Below, piece after piece: positions 8,686 to 18,026 of a DNA stretch of 45,890 nt; positions within the stretch are counted from its first letter, which is position 1, and each line of letters begins with the position of its first letter. The position numbers were made by a program, and so were the translations under genes. Below the pieces are notes generated by a model. It did not search any database, was not told the origin of the DNA, and worked only from the letters and a program-made list of their open reading frames with translations. The DNA is from Chloroflexus sp. MS-G (GTDB taxonomy: Bacteria; Chloroflexota; Chloroflexia; Chloroflexales; Chloroflexaceae): the NCBI RefSeq assembly GCF_000735195.1, contig NZ_JPIM01000026.1:1-45890 (forward strand). Direction: 5' to 3'.

Positions 8686-10260
8686 TTGAAATCCGTGACC
8701 GAAACATCTGCAAGTAGCAGCGTATTTCGTAGCATCGCCCTGGCCGCATTGCTCATCAGTCTGGGCAATATTACCAGTAGGGTACTGGGTTTAGTCCGCG
8801 AACCAATTATCGCTGCCTATTTTAGCCGTGGGTTGGCCGTTGATGCATTTACGCTGGCCTGGACACTCCCTAATGCGCTCTATGAGCTGCTTATTAGCGG
8901 CGCAGTCAGTGCGGCGCTGGTGCCGGTGTTTAGTGAATATGCTGAGCGCGACCGGGATGAGTTTTGGTATGTTGCTTCGACCATTATCACCCTTGCCTGT
9001 ACCATTCTGGTCATAGCAAGTGCATTGCTGGCGTGGCAGGCGCCACTGGCGCTTGCTGTGGTAACGCGACCAACCGAATCGGCGTTGCGGGCCGAAGCAG
9101 CAGCACTGATTGGCTGGTTGCTGCCAGCGGTAACGCTCATGGGAGTTTCTGCTATCGTTACGGCAATCTTGCACGCGCAACGTCGCTTTCTGCTGCCAGC
9201 CTTTGTCGCGGCTGCCTTCAACGCCGGAATGATTATCGGGACTGTCAGCCTTGCTCCACACATCGGGGTTCATAGTCTGGCGATTGGTACCTTACTGGGA
9301 GCAAGCGCTCAACTGCTCATTCAGTGGCCAGGACTACGTGGCGCTCATCTACGGCTCAGCTTTGATCTTCGCCATCCGGCAGTACGTCGTATCTTACGCC
9401 TTTATGCGCCTGTCACGTTAGGGATTGGCTTCTCGTTAATCGGTGTCACAATTGATCGCTGGCTGGCATCAGGCTTTCCTGCGGCTATCTCAACGATGCG
9501 CTTTGCCACTACCCTGATCCAATTTCCGCTTGGATTGGTTGCCTCGGCAGTAGCGCTTGCCGGCCTGCCAACACTCTCACGCCAGAGTGTGGCTGGCGAC
9601 GAGACCGCTTTTCGTGATACGCTGGCAATGGCGCTAAAAATTGTGCTGCTATTGATTCTCCCTGCCACGGCTGGACTGGCTGTCCTTAGCCTGCCAATCA
9701 CATCCATGTTGTTCGAGCGCGGTGCCTTTACCGCCCAGGATAGTGCAATTACCGCATTAGCGTTGTTAGCCTATCTTCCAGGGTTGCCAGCGGCAGCCGT
9801 TGATCAAATATTGCTCTTTGCATTTTATGCTCGCAAGAATACCCTGACTCCTAACCTGATCCAGGGCGCAGCCATTCTGTGCTATCTCCTTGTTGCTGTG
9901 CCGCTCGCTGAATGGACATCACTCGGCTTTCTGGGTCTGGTGTTAGGCAATTCAGCGCAGTGGATCGGACATGCGGTCATTACCGGCTGGCTTCTGCACC
10001 GCCTTGTGCCGCTCAATGGATTACGTCTTGGTGAGGCAACAATAAAAGGTCTACTGACCAGTGGGATTATGGCGCTAATAGTGGGTGGGATCGCTTCGCT
10101 ATGCGGACAATGGTCACCGCTGATCCAGGTTGCCATCGCGGGGAGTGCCGGTGTACTCGTGTATGTGCTGCTCGCGTTGATCTTACGTATCGAAGCGGCT
10201 ACCTTTCTATTTCAGATCGTTCGCGGGCGCCTGCGTCGCAGAGGAGTGGCAGGTAGGTGA
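8686..10260 (+). CDS. murJ: Lipid II flippase MurJ (MviN family)
   Basis: This 524-residue polytopic membrane protein has about 14 predicted helices. MurJ signatures are the N-terminal GLVREPIIAAYFSRG, AFTLAWTLPN, the central FPLGLVASAVALAGLPTLSR and FERGAFTAQDSA. It translocates undecaprenyl-pyrophosphoryl-MurNAc-GlcNAc across the membrane for wall synthesis. The frame opens immediately after the LCP stop codon. Candidate starts are TTG 8686 and GTG 8695, neither with a strong ribosome site, so coupling to the preceding gene is likely. The C-terminus is short and basic (RGRLRRRG). Family assignment is firm and the exact start is not. Confidence 0.93.
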   Translation: MKSVTETSASSSVFRSIALAALLISLGNITSRVLGLVREPIIAAYFSRGLAVDAFTLAWTLPNALYELLISGAVSAALVPVFSEYAERDRDEFWYVASTIITLACTILVIASALLAWQAPLALAVVTRPTESALRAEAAALIGWLLPAVTLMGVSAIVTAILHAQRRFLLPAFVAAAFNAGMIIGTVSLAPHIGVHSLAIGTLLGASAQLLIQWPGLRGAHLRLSFDLRHPAVRRILRLYAPVTLGIGFSLIGVTIDRWLASGFPAAISTMRFATTLIQFPLGLVASAVALAGLPTLSRQSVAGDETAFRDTLAMALKIVLLLILPATAGLAVLSLPITSMLFERGAFTAQDSAITALALLAYLPGLPAAAVDQILLFAFYARKNTLTPNLIQGAAILCYLLVAVPLAEWTSLGFLGLVLGNSAQWIGHAVITGWLLHRLVPLNGLRLGEATIKGLLTSGIMALIVGGIASLCGQWSPLIQVAIAGSAGVLVYVLLALILRIEAATFLFQIVRGRLRRRGVAGR

Positions 10261-10289
10261 ATGCGGGAATGCTATGACCTGTCAAAGGA

Positions 10290-10310
10290 GGGCGCAGCAC
10301 TGCTGCGCCC
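10290..10310. terminator. Palindromic repeat, likely bidirectional terminator
   Basis: Perfect 10-bp arms GGGCGCAGCA and TGCTGCGCCC flank one C. The element sits between the convergent murJ and nucleoside hydrolase genes and belongs to the repeat family also found at 15548, 18544 and about 37845. There is no T-run, so termination is inferred from position and stability. Confidence 0.6.
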
Positions 10311-10319
10311 GTACATCTC

Positions 10320-11276
10320 TCATGGGTACAATCGCTCTTCGAGCGTGCGCATTCGTTCCACAAAGAGAGATAGGAAACGAGGAGTATCAAATTCGACAAC
10401 CGCACGGGCGTTTGGCTGCCGACCGCCGCTTAGCATGAAATCCGCAACCGTGAAACCCATCGTCAGTGAACTACAGGTCTCAACGGCAACGTAGACGTCG
10501 GTGTAAGTTGCCAGATCAGGGAGAAAGACAAGCGCTAGAGCTGCCGGATCGTTGATTGCACAGCCATCGTAGCCGAAGTACCGGCGATGGAACTCGATAT
10601 AGAAGCGCGTGGCATCGGCGATGAAGCGACCGATTGGTTTGCCTGGCTGCGCCAACCGATCAACTTCGCTCTCGTGGAGACGCACCAGACGAGTGATGTC
10701 CCACGGCATAATGACCAGCGGGACACCTGACGAAAAGACGATGTGTGCCGCGTGTGGGTCGGCGTAGACATTAAATTCAGCACGTGGTGTCACATTACCA
10801 TCAGCGCGCAATGCACTTCCCATCATCACGATTTCACGCAGCGCACCGGCCAGCCGTGGTTCTTTGCGTAGAGCGAGTGCAACGTTCGTTAACGGCCCGA
10901 CTGCGACCAGCGTTATTTCACCAGGTGCGGCCAGTGCCGTGCGAATGATGAAATCAACAGCGTGTTCACGAGCCGGTTGTAGGCGTGCAGGGGGGAGTTG
11001 CGCGTAGCCAAGACCGCGCTGACCGTGGGTGTCGTGAGCGGTTGTCAATGGCCGGAGTAGCGGACGATCACAGCCAACAAACAGCGGTATGTGTTGACCA
11101 CCACCCAGTTCGAGGATGGCAAGTCCATTAGCCACTGCTTCGGCCAGGGTGCAGTTTCCATGGACTATGCTGAGACCGAGTAATTCCACTTCGGGCGAGG
11201 CCAGTGCGAGCAAGATAGCTAAGGCATCATCGATACCCGGATCGGTATCAAGAATAATCCGGCGGGGCGCGTTCAT
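10320..11276 (-). CDS. Inosine/uridine-preferring nucleoside hydrolase family protein
   Basis: This 318-residue enzyme of the IunH fold hydrolyses the N-glycosidic bond of ribonucleosides. The calcium/ribose signature DTDPGIDDA is at 10-18. VGPLTNVALAL, EIVMMGSA and the AEFNVYADPHAA ribose-binding segment are all present. Where many characterised members have His-Asp-Pro near the C-terminus, this protein reads INDPAA, so an Asn stands at the usual acid His; specificity may therefore differ from classical purine hydrolases. AGGAGG lies four bases before the ATG. It is monocistronic and convergent with murJ. Confidence 0.88.
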   Translation of the reverse strand: MNAPRRIILDTDPGIDDALAILLALASPEVELLGLSIVHGNCTLAEAVANGLAILELGGGQHIPLFVGCDRPLLRPLTTAHDTHGQRGLGYAQLPPARLQPAREHAVDFIIRTALAAPGEITLVAVGPLTNVALALRKEPRLAGALREIVMMGSALRADGNVTPRAEFNVYADPHAAHIVFSSGVPLVIMPWDITRLVRLHESEVDRLAQPGKPIGRFIADATRFYIEFHRRYFGYDGCAINDPAALALVFLPDLATYTDVYVAVETCSSLTMGFTVADFMLSGGRQPNARAVVEFDTPRFLSLFVERMRTLEERLYP

Positions 11277-11657
11277 CGAACCTCCTGATAGGGAACAAAT
11301 AGCCTCAATGATCGTTGATTACTATAGCACAAAGTGAGGCGCGAGAAGAAGGAGGGGATGGTGTAGAAGAGATCGATGCCTAAGCCATCCGCAGTATATG
11401 TGAGGGGGCGCTGTTTCCTATGCTATGCTCGACCGGTGAGGCGATTAGCACTGATCGGGGCTGGCTCTACTCACTCAGGTCCTTTGCGGAGGGTGATGCG
11501 CCAACCAACGAGTTGCCAGGCACTACACAACGCAGGCCAGCGGCCCGCGTTCCCAGGGCAACCGCGTGGAGCGGGGGTCATCGTGCATGGGGACACGTAA
11601 TGGTGGTCAGTACTACCTTACTCTACTCTCAGGTTCTGGCTCATCTCAGAACCGACG
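11277..11657. other. Intergenic region with a diverged repeat copy
   Basis: No gene is supported. Positions 11532-11556 match the GCGGGCC-AGC-GGCCCGC repeat seen at 29197/29256 with two mismatches. GGTTCT (11632-11637) and AGAACC (11648-11653) form an inverted repeat just before the promoter at 11658 and could be an operator. Confidence 0.5.
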
Positions 11658-11686
11658 TTGACGCTTTACGAAGCGCGTGCCATAAT
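11658..11686 (+). promoter_or_regulatory. Promoter of the exonuclease-like / protein kinase genes
   Basis: TTGACG (11658-11663), a 17-base spacer and CATAAT (11681-11686) form a near-consensus promoter with a start near 11693. This places an in-frame upstream ATG at 11658 outside the transcript and fixes the downstream start at 11715. Confidence 0.75.
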
Positions 11687-11714
11687 GATCGCAAATGACA
11701 ACACAGGAGCTGAC

Positions 11715-12221
11715 ATGCGGGCTTATCTCGATATTGAAACAACCTACAACGGTACGATGAGTGTGATCGGGATATACCGTCACGACCGCGGAGTTATCCA
11801 ATTGGTCGGTAGCGGAATCTATGACGTTGCTCTCTATGAAGCCCTCGAATCTATCACTACCATCGTAACCTTCAACGGAAGCAGCTTTGACTTACCGGTG
11901 ATTAAACGTCAGCTCCAGGCCGATCTTCGCGCTAAGTTCGCTCATCGCGATCTCTTGCCTGAATGTCGTCGTCGAGGACTGCGTGGCGGATTAAAAGGCG
12001 TGGAAGAGACGTTGGGAATTCGTCGTGCTTCAAGTGGCCTGACTGGGCGTGATGCACCGCGCCTCTGGGCACGCTACGAGGCATATGGCGACCATGTCGC
12101 ATTACAAATGCTGCTCGACTATAACCGTGATGATGTTATCAATCTGGCAATGATAGAAGCACTCCTTGACGACAACAACCTGCCGGTCGCTAATCCGGCT
12201 CACATCGTCAAATTAGGATAA
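11715..12221 (+). CDS. RNase H-like (DEDDy) exonuclease-domain protein, YprB-type
   Basis: This 168-residue protein consists almost entirely of a 3'-5' exonuclease-like RNase H fold (RNase_H_2 class). Motif I is YLDIETTY (2-11), motif II is VTFNGSSFDLPVI, and motif III is YNRDDVINL near the C-terminus, supplying the four acidic metal ligands and the tyrosine. It probably acts on DNA or RNA ends; the substrate is unknown. AGGAG lies seven bases before the ATG. A kinase gene follows after 42 bases, without an obvious promoter between them, so cotranscription is likely. Confidence 0.8.
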   Translation: MRAYLDIETTYNGTMSVIGIYRHDRGVIQLVGSGIYDVALYEALESITTIVTFNGSSFDLPVIKRQLQADLRAKFAHRDLLPECRRRGLRGGLKGVEETLGIRRASSGLTGRDAPRLWARYEAYGDHVALQMLLDYNRDDVINLAMIEALLDDNNLPVANPAHIVKLG

Positions 12222-12263
12222 CGCTAGCAAGTGCTTCATTATCGTGTATCTTTGCTAACAACA

Positions 12264-14063
12264 ATGCAACCACAAATTCTTGACGGCCGCTATCAAATTG
12301 AACGACTCTTAGGTGAAGGTGGGATGGCTCGTGTCTACCTGGGGCGTGATCTACGACTGAACCGACCGGTAGCGATAAAAATACCTCATCCCCATCTCAT
12401 GACCGATCCTGAGTTTCTGGCCCGTTTCCGTCATGAAGCTCATGCAGCCGCGATGGTGAGTCATCCTAACCTGGTCGACGTCTACGACGTAGGGCAAGAC
12501 GGAAATCAGCACTACATCGTCATGGAATATGTGGCCGGGGTAACACTCAAACAACTGATCAACCGGGAAGCACCGTTTGCTGTTCCACGAGCAGTGCGGA
12601 TTGCTGAGCAGATTGCACGTGGCCTGCACGCAGCCCATCGCGCCGGATTAATTCATCGTGATATTAAGCCACAAAACATTATTGTTACCGATGAAGGTCA
12701 GGTGCGGATTACCGACTTTGGGGTTGCCAAGAGTCGGCTTTCAACGGCCATGACCGAAACCGGCGTGGCGCTAGGCACAGTTGACTACATCGCTCCAGAA
12801 CAAGCTCAGGGCCGACCGGCAACTCCTCAATCAGACATTTACGCGCTGGGAGTCGTCTTATACGAAATGCTCACTGGGCGTTTACCTTTCACCGGTGATA
12901 ATCCGGTAGCCGTGGCGATGAAACATATCAGTGAACCACCAACCCCACCACGACGCTACAACCCGCAAATACCACTTGCACTCGAAGCCATTGTGTTGCG
13001 CGCACTGGCCAAAGACCCCGCGCAACGGTATGCTAGTGCTCTGGAGCTGGCCGAGGCGTTACAAGCTTATGACCGGTTAGGTTCACAGGTGACGGTAGTA
13101 AATCCAGAGATCGCACCATCAGCGCTGGTACGTCCGATCAATCCACCGCGACCGGCGCAAGGTACGGCCAGTCGTCCGGCGCCAGTTCCCAGTCCGCGTC
13201 CGGCGACGATGCGCGCCCCCCGTCAAGAAGGAATAGGTTGTGGGATCTTTCTGGTTGGGATGCTCACCCTCGTCGGCGTACTGGCTGTTGTCTTTTTTGT
13301 CAGCAGTGGTATGATGACCACTCTTTTCAGTGGTGATCTTCGTCGGCCATCACCGAATGCGCCAGGGAATGTTCAGAGCACCCCTGAAACACCGTCGCCA
13401 ACGACTGTTGCCACAACTACTGTTCCCAACATTGTCGGACAAAGTGATGGTGAAGCGCGTAGCTTGCTGCAACAGTATCAGCTTATTCCTGCTCCTATTG
13501 GTGAATACAACCGCGATGTCCCGCAAGGAATTGTCATTTCGCAGACGCTCGCACCCGGTACGCTGGTAGAGATCAATAGCCCGTTATCCTATACGGTCAG
13601 TCTGGGGCCGTTACTGATAGCAGTTCCCGATGTCCGCAATACACGCAGTGACATTGCGCGAAGTCAAATGATCGCTGCCGGTTTTACGGTCAAGATCATT
13701 GAAGAACCGAGTCAAACTGTAGATGCCGGTTTTGTGATCAGTCAAAAACCAAGTGCGAATTTGCGTATTCCTCAAGGCGATGAGGTAACCCTCTACGTAA
13801 GCCTGGGCGATGTCGTGCGTTTTCCCGATGCCATCGGGCTAAGTCGATCTCAGGCTGAATCCATTCTGAATAATACCGCTGGGTTAACTCTCGTCTATGT
13901 TGATGTCCAAGGACGCGACCGCCTACCCGACTTCGACAAATACGCACCGAATCAGGTCGTGAGTGCCGCACGCGAAACAAAAGATGGCTATGTCGGAATA
14001 AACAACGGCGATTATGTTCCGCGGGGAAGTCGAATCGTCTTGGGGGTAAGGGCAGAGGAATAG
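12264..14063 (+). CDS. Membrane Ser/Thr protein kinase with PASTA repeats (PknB type)
   Basis: This 599-residue kinase has the glycine loop LGEGGMARVY (16-25), ATP lysine Lys39, catalytic HRDIKPQN with Asp133 and DFG Asp151, so the kinase core is intact. A Pro-rich juxtamembrane stretch (about 275-320) and one membrane helix (about 325-347) lead to three extracellular PASTA repeats (about 396-459, 462-528 and 530-597). PASTA domains bind muropeptides or lipid II, so this kinase probably links wall state to cytoplasmic phosphorylation. The ATG at 12264 matches family N-termini. A GTG at 12231 would add 11 residues, and neither has a strong ribosome site. Confidence 0.93.
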   Translation: MQPQILDGRYQIERLLGEGGMARVYLGRDLRLNRPVAIKIPHPHLMTDPEFLARFRHEAHAAAMVSHPNLVDVYDVGQDGNQHYIVMEYVAGVTLKQLINREAPFAVPRAVRIAEQIARGLHAAHRAGLIHRDIKPQNIIVTDEGQVRITDFGVAKSRLSTAMTETGVALGTVDYIAPEQAQGRPATPQSDIYALGVVLYEMLTGRLPFTGDNPVAVAMKHISEPPTPPRRYNPQIPLALEAIVLRALAKDPAQRYASALELAEALQAYDRLGSQVTVVNPEIAPSALVRPINPPRPAQGTASRPAPVPSPRPATMRAPRQEGIGCGIFLVGMLTLVGVLAVVFFVSSGMMTTLFSGDLRRPSPNAPGNVQSTPETPSPTTVATTTVPNIVGQSDGEARSLLQQYQLIPAPIGEYNRDVPQGIVISQTLAPGTLVEINSPLSYTVSLGPLLIAVPDVRNTRSDIARSQMIAAGFTVKIIEEPSQTVDAGFVISQKPSANLRIPQGDEVTLYVSLGDVVRFPDAIGLSRSQAESILNNTAGLTLVYVDVQGRDRLPDFDKYAPNQVVSAARETKDGYVGINNGDYVPRGSRIVLGVRAEE

Positions 14064-14089
14064 AACAGGGAATATTTGAGTACTGGCAG

Positions 14090-14107
14090 GGGAGGCAATC
14101 GCCTCCC
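14090..14107. terminator. Hairpin between convergent genes
   Basis: GGGAGGC-AATC-GCCTCCC forms a perfect 7-bp stem 26 bases after the kinase stop, between convergent genes. No T-run follows. Confidence 0.6.
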
Positions 14108-14136
14108 ACTATGATCACTATCCCGACGCACATCAA

Positions 14137-14334
14137 TCAGTTGTGATCGGTGATAGAGGTACTCTGTAACCGCATCCGCTCGGCCTCGGCCAGCAGTTGC
14201 TGTCGTTCACTTACACTGAGCGCCCGATTGGCGAGTTGACGCCATTCTTCGTTGGTGAGCCAGGCCCACTGACCGGCTTCAGTCTTGATCCAACGTGGAG
14301 CTTTGGGAGTAGTATAGTAATTGTGTGGCATCAT
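14137..14334 (-). CDS. Small hypothetical protein (65 aa)
   Basis: The start is an ATG-ATG pair (14334/14331) with AAAGGAGGTG upstream, a near-perfect ribosome site. Longer frames reaching 14415 are therefore unlikely. The product is soluble, acidic-amphipathic and tryptophan-rich at its centre (PRWIKTEAGQWAWLTNEEWRQLANRALS), ending in a predicted helix (ERQQLLAEAERMRLQ). No family is recognised. It lies alone between the PASTA kinase (convergent) and an ABC ATPase gene on the same strand 126 bases upstream. Confidence 0.7.
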   Translation of the reverse strand: MMPHNYYTTPKAPRWIKTEAGQWAWLTNEEWRQLANRALSVSERQQLLAEAERMRLQSTSITDHN

Positions 14335-14460
14335 ATCTGAAGCACCTCCTTTTTGACTATAAACGTACCAATTGATTATACAGCCATTGGTCACAACCAT
14401 AATGTAGCGTAGCAAGATTGCGAGTGGCTGAATAAAACTGCATAACGGTTAACAGCCTAC

Positions 14461-15168
14461 TCATCCAACCAGGGATGAATGTTCTTCCAAAATGCGACCA
14501 TTGCGTAGCTGAAAGACACGGTCGGCCACACCGATCATCTCGCGACTGTGCGTCACCATCAGCAGGGTCTTCCCCACCTGACGGGTCAGTCGATCAAGGA
14601 GATCGAGGACCTGCGCACCGGTATCACTATCTAGGTTACCGGTTGGCTCATCGGCCAGCACCAGATCGGGGTTATGCACCAATGCCCGAGCGATTGCAAC
14701 CCGCTGCTGCTCTCCACCGCTGAGGCGATCAGGGTAGGTATTGGCGCGATCGGCTAATCCGACCGCTTCAAGCATCGTAAGAGCTGCTGTACGGGCCGCA
14801 GGTCCGCGCTGGCCGTTTAGTTCGAGCGGCAACAGGACATTTTCCAGCGCCGTTAAGGTTGGAGCCAGGTTGTAAAATTGGAATACGAACCCGATGGATC
14901 GGCGCCGAAAGAGCGTTCGTTCACGCTCAGATAGTTGATCAAGGCGCTGGTTGGCAACCCAAATTGCACCACTGTCTGGAGCATCGATGCCGCTTACCAG
15001 ATTGAGCAAGGTGCTCTTACCGCTGCCACTTTTACCGAGCAATACTACCAGTTCACCTGGCTGAATCCGCAGGCTGACGTCTTGCAACACTGTACGCCGA
15101 CGTTCGCCTTCCAGGTATGACTTGGTTACGTGCTCGCAAGAGATAATAGAGTTGTTAACCGTTTGCAT
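14461..15168 (-). CDS. ABC transporter ATP-binding protein, LolD/MacB type
   Basis: This 235-residue nucleotide-binding protein has Walker [10 protein letters not shown], the Q-loop in [18 protein letters not shown], signature LSGGEQQR and Walker [17 protein letters not shown]. The ADEPTGNLD variant and overall length are typical of LolD, MacB and FtsE-like ATPases that work with FtsX-like permeases in mechanotransmission or efflux. No permease gene adjoins it here, so the partner must be encoded elsewhere. The ATG at 15168 suits family length; the ribosome site (GCGAGAA) is modest. The upstream extension to 15222 would start inside the promoter region. Confidence 0.9.
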   Translation of the reverse strand: MQTVNNSIISCEHVTKSYLEGERRRTVLQDVSLRIQPGELVVLLGKSGSGKSTLLNLVSGIDAPDSGAIWVANQRLDQLSERERTLFRRRSIGFVFQFYNLAPTLTALENVLLPLELNGQRGPAARTAALTMLEAVGLADRANTYPDRLSGGEQQRVAIARALVHNPDLVLADEPTGNLDSDTGAQVLDLLDRLTRQVGKTLLMVTHSREMIGVADRVFQLRNGRILEEHSSLVG

Positions 15169-15193
15169 ATGTTCTCGCAATCTTTTGCACAGG

Positions 15194-15232
15194 TTTATGG
15201 ATATTATACGGCATATTGTCAACCATATGCAA
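15194..15232 (-). promoter_or_regulatory. Promoter region of the LolD-type ATPase gene
   Basis: On the minus strand two overlapping options exist. TTGACA (15217-15222) with CATAAA (15194-15199) has a 17-base spacer. TTGCAT (15227-15232) with a perfect TATAAT (15203-15208) has an 18-base spacer. Confidence 0.6.
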
Positions 15233-15602
15233 TAGCCTGAGCGACACCATTGGGAATTTCAACGGTCTTTCCTGACCCGGCAGCAGCGAGGAGAGCGCGG
15301 AATGACGCGTTTACGAACCCTATCCGTAGCGCGTCTTTCCACGTGTTGCTGCCCGTTCCGCCGAGCAGATACGGCCAGACACTGTTCCCTCAATGATCAT
15401 GCTCGGCATCGTAAAGCCTGGCCGAAATATCCTGCGATAGAAGAAATCAGGAGTGGCGGTTCACGAACTACTCCTCCATGGGCAACGTCGGCTACTCCTG
15501 GCGGAGCATGGTGTTACCGTCCCTTACCCGGCGTGATACATCGGTCGGGGCGCAGCGCCTCTGCGCCCATCTATCGTGTTTCATCCGTTGTTAACGATGC
15601 AC
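15233..15602. other. Intergenic region with a palindromic repeat copy
   Basis: No gene is supported. A hairpin GGGCGCAG-CGCCT-CTGCGCCC (15548-15568) followed by ATCTATCGTGTTTCATCC is a member of the GGGCGCAG repeat family and may terminate ilvE transcription from the right (minus strand). Confidence 0.5.
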
Positions 15603-16523
15603 TCAGGCATACTCAAGCCACCCATAACGATCAGGGCGCTCTCCCTGCACAATGCCGAAGAAGGTCTCTTGCACAGCGGCAGTAATCGGCCCACGCCGTC
15701 CTGATCCGACCGGAATACGATCCACAGAACGGATAGGTGTGACCTCGGCTGCCGTGCCGGTGAAGAATAGTTCATCGGCTAAGTACAGCATCTCGCGCGG
15801 GAGTATCTGCTCGCGCACCTCAACTCCCATATCACGGAGCAGTGTTATCACGGTATCGCGGGTAATTCCGCTTAAGATCGATGAAGTCAACGGCGGTGTA
15901 TAAACGATCCCATTACGCACCAAAAACAGATTCTCGCCGCTTCCTTCGCTGATATGACCATCTGCATCGAGTGCAATGCCCTCGGCGTAGCCGTTGGTGA
16001 TGGCTTCCATCTTAATCAACTGCGAATTCATGTAGTTGCCACCAGCCTTGGCTAAGGCCGGCATGGTATTGGGAGCAAAGCGATTCCACGATGAAATGCA
16101 GACATCAACACCTTGTTCCATCGCTTCGGCGCCGAGATATTTCCCCCATTCAATTGTGGCAATCGCCACTTCCACCGGGTTGTTGAGCGGGCTTAACCCG
16201 ATCTCGCCGTAACCGCGGAAGACGACCGGACGAATGTAGCCTGAGCGTAACCGATTGGCGCGAACCGTCTCTTTCACGGCGGCCACCAACTGGTCAAGTG
16301 TGTACGGGATCACTGTGCGATAGATCTTTGCCGAATCGATCAATCGCTGCATGTGCGGCGTTAGGCGAAAAATAGCCGGCCCTTGCGGCGTTTCGTAGCA
16401 ACGAATACCTTCAAAAAAGCTGGTACCGTAGTGGATAACGTGGGCCATCACGTGGACAGTGGCTTTGTCCCACTCTACCAGCTCACCGTTGAACCAGATG
16501 TAGTCCATTTTTTGGATCGGCAT
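15603..16523 (-). CDS. ilvE: Branched-chain amino acid aminotransferase
   Basis: This 306-residue fold-type IV PLP enzyme interconverts Leu, Ile and Val with their 2-oxo acids. The PLP lysine is Lys159 in [30 protein letters not shown] and the phosphate-binding [11 protein letters not shown] and LSGITRDTV segments are conserved. Length and motifs match bacterial IlvE (about 300-310 residues). AAAAGGAG precedes the ATG with a suitable gap. The gene is monocistronic, separated from rdgB by a terminator. Confidence 0.95.
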   Translation of the reverse strand: MPIQKMDYIWFNGELVEWDKATVHVMAHVIHYGTSFFEGIRCYETPQGPAIFRLTPHMQRLIDSAKIYRTVIPYTLDQLVAAVKETVRANRLRSGYIRPVVFRGYGEIGLSPLNNPVEVAIATIEWGKYLGAEAMEQGVDVCISSWNRFAPNTMPALAKAGGNYMNSQLIKMEAITNGYAEGIALDADGHISEGSGENLFLVRNGIVYTPPLTSSILSGITRDTVITLLRDMGVEVREQILPREMLYLADELFFTGTAAEVTPIRSVDRIPVGSGRRGPITAAVQETFFGIVQGERPDRYGWLEYA

Positions 16524-16664
16524 TGACCTACTCCTTTTGGTACATGAGCCATCTCACATACACCGCTACCTGTATTGAGAAAAAGCGAAATAGCTTCTAG
16601 AGCGCGTGTTCCTCTTCTGACCCTGTTTACTTCTCTGATGAGAAGAAACAAAGGTATTCAGGTG

Positions 16665-16696
16665 AAAAAATACGGAGATGTTCAGCCATCCCCGTA
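16665..16696 (-). terminator. rdgB rho-independent terminator
   Basis: On the minus strand TACGGGGATG and CATCTCCGTA form a 10-bp stem with one G-U pair around GCTGAA, followed by six T. It lies 10 bases after the rdgB stop. Confidence 0.92.
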
Positions 16697-16706
16697 AGGC
16701 CAAGGG

Positions 16707-17309
16707 TTAGCCATCTGTCGCCCGTTGCCAACGTAACAACACCTCACGAGCCGCCCGTGCCGCTTTCGCCCGATGACTGATCTGATTTTTGCGCTCGGCA
16801 CTTAGCTCGGCCAGTGTTGCATCTTCATCGAGAACATAAAAGATCGGATCGTAGCCAAAGCCACCAGTTCCACGAGGTGTAAACTCGATCACACCAGGAA
16901 GAGTGCCTTCAACAAGTTCGGTTGGGTATTCAGGATGGGCCAACGCAATGACGCATACAAAGCGTGCGAGTCGTTGATGCCAGGGAATATCACGCATTTG
17001 ATCGAGCAGGTACTGTAATTGTGCCGCCCCAGAAAGACCGCCATACCGCGCTGAATGGATGCCAGGCGCACCACCGAGTGCTGCTACTTCGAGACCACTA
17101 TCGTCGGCTAACGTCGGTAAGCCGCTAAGTGACCGATACCCTTCAGCCTTCAGACGCGCATTTTCGGCGAAGGTCTGTCCGGTCTCTTCTACCACGGTTT
17201 GAATGCCTACATCGGCCAGCGAATAGAGACGCAGGTTAAGGTCGGCAAATATGTCGGCAAATTCGCGTAATTTACCCGGATTATGGGTAGCGATAAGTAG
17301 TTCGCGCAT
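16707..17309 (-). CDS. rdgB: dITP/XTP pyrophosphatase (HAM1/RdgB family)
   Basis: This 200-residue housekeeping enzyme hydrolyses non-canonical purine triphosphates (dITP, XTP) to monophosphates, keeping them out of DNA. Family signatures are ATHNPGKLREF at the N-terminus, FAENARLKA, ADDSGLEVAALGGAPGIHSARYGG, GGFGYDPIF and the C-terminal KNQISHRAKAARA. The ATG at 17309 begins exactly at the conserved N-terminus. In-frame upstream ATGs would add an unconserved extension. No clear ribosome site is seen. A strong terminator follows. Confidence 0.95.
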   Translation of the reverse strand: MRELLIATHNPGKLREFADIFADLNLRLYSLADVGIQTVVEETGQTFAENARLKAEGYRSLSGLPTLADDSGLEVAALGGAPGIHSARYGGLSGAAQLQYLLDQMRDIPWHQRLARFVCVIALAHPEYPTELVEGTLPGVIEFTPRGTGGFGYDPIFYVLDEDATLAELSAERKNQISHRAKAARAAREVLLRWQRATDG

Positions 17310-17491
17310 AGGTCTAACACAAGCCGATTTATTCCCAACAAAGTTGTGTGCCATTGTACACGAAGGTACAGGCGTGAGCAACTTTTGATGATTCCTGACC
17401 AGCTCTATCTCAACGCAGCGCGGGTGTCTTACCCTCGTTCATTCCACGATGACAGACTTCTTGCCGAGTCTACATACGTCTTTTTCTTCTC

Positions 17492-17520
17492 TTGACACGG
17501 AAGAGTTCCTGTGGAATACT
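17492..17520 (+). promoter_or_regulatory. Promoter of the DUF4491-type gene pair
   Basis: A perfect -35 TTGACA (17492-17497) and AATACT (17515-17520) are spaced by 17 bases, with the start predicted near 17527. Confidence 0.65.
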
Positions 17521-17564
17521 GCAAGGGATTGCTAAGATTTGTATAGATTTGTAAGGGAAGAGCA

Positions 17565-17978
17565 ATGCTACAAACAAGTGGTCTCTGGTTAGCCATCGCG
17601 ACCTTTCTTAGCATCTGGTGGGGGCACGTTGGAGTACGCTGGTTAGAGGCGAAATGTGCCAACATTCGGCCACCAATGTTTATTCTGATCGCTGCGGGTT
17701 TCGGATTGAACATTGCAGCACTCTTTGCACCGAATGTAACAATCGGTGGCGTATGTAGTGTGGTAGGTATGGCATTGTGGTGGGATGCCTTCGAGCTGGT
17801 ACGCCAGGATCGACGAGTACGCCATGGCCATGCACCGGCCAACCCTCATAACCCGCGTCATGCTCGGTATCTGGCCGAAGGACGGGCGACGCTTCACGAC
17901 CCACTTGATCGCGAGCCGGGCGATGTACCATTGATAACCCAACAATCGGTACGAGATCGCGAGCCGGAAGTTGCCTGA
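17565..17978 (+). CDS. DUF4491-like small membrane protein, paralogue 1
   Basis: This 137-residue protein has three predicted membrane helices (about 5-22, 36-55 and 58-74) and a hydrophilic C-terminal tail. The post-helix motif FELVRQDRRVRHGHAPANPHNP parallels TELKEQAVRAELGWFPRNPNP of the next gene, indicating a distant paralogue. The tail is longer and histidine/arginine-rich. GGGAAGAG precedes the ATG. Both genes probably form one transcript from the promoter at 17492. Function is unknown; membership in the DUF4491 family is weaker than for its neighbour. Confidence 0.75.
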   Translation: MLQTSGLWLAIATFLSIWWGHVGVRWLEAKCANIRPPMFILIAAGFGLNIAALFAPNVTIGGVCSVVGMALWWDAFELVRQDRRVRHGHAPANPHNPRHARYLAEGRATLHDPLDREPGDVPLITQQSVRDREPEVA

Positions 17979-18026
17979 TACCGTAATAGTTCCTATCGTG
18001 AATTGAAATGCTAGTGAGGGAACGTT

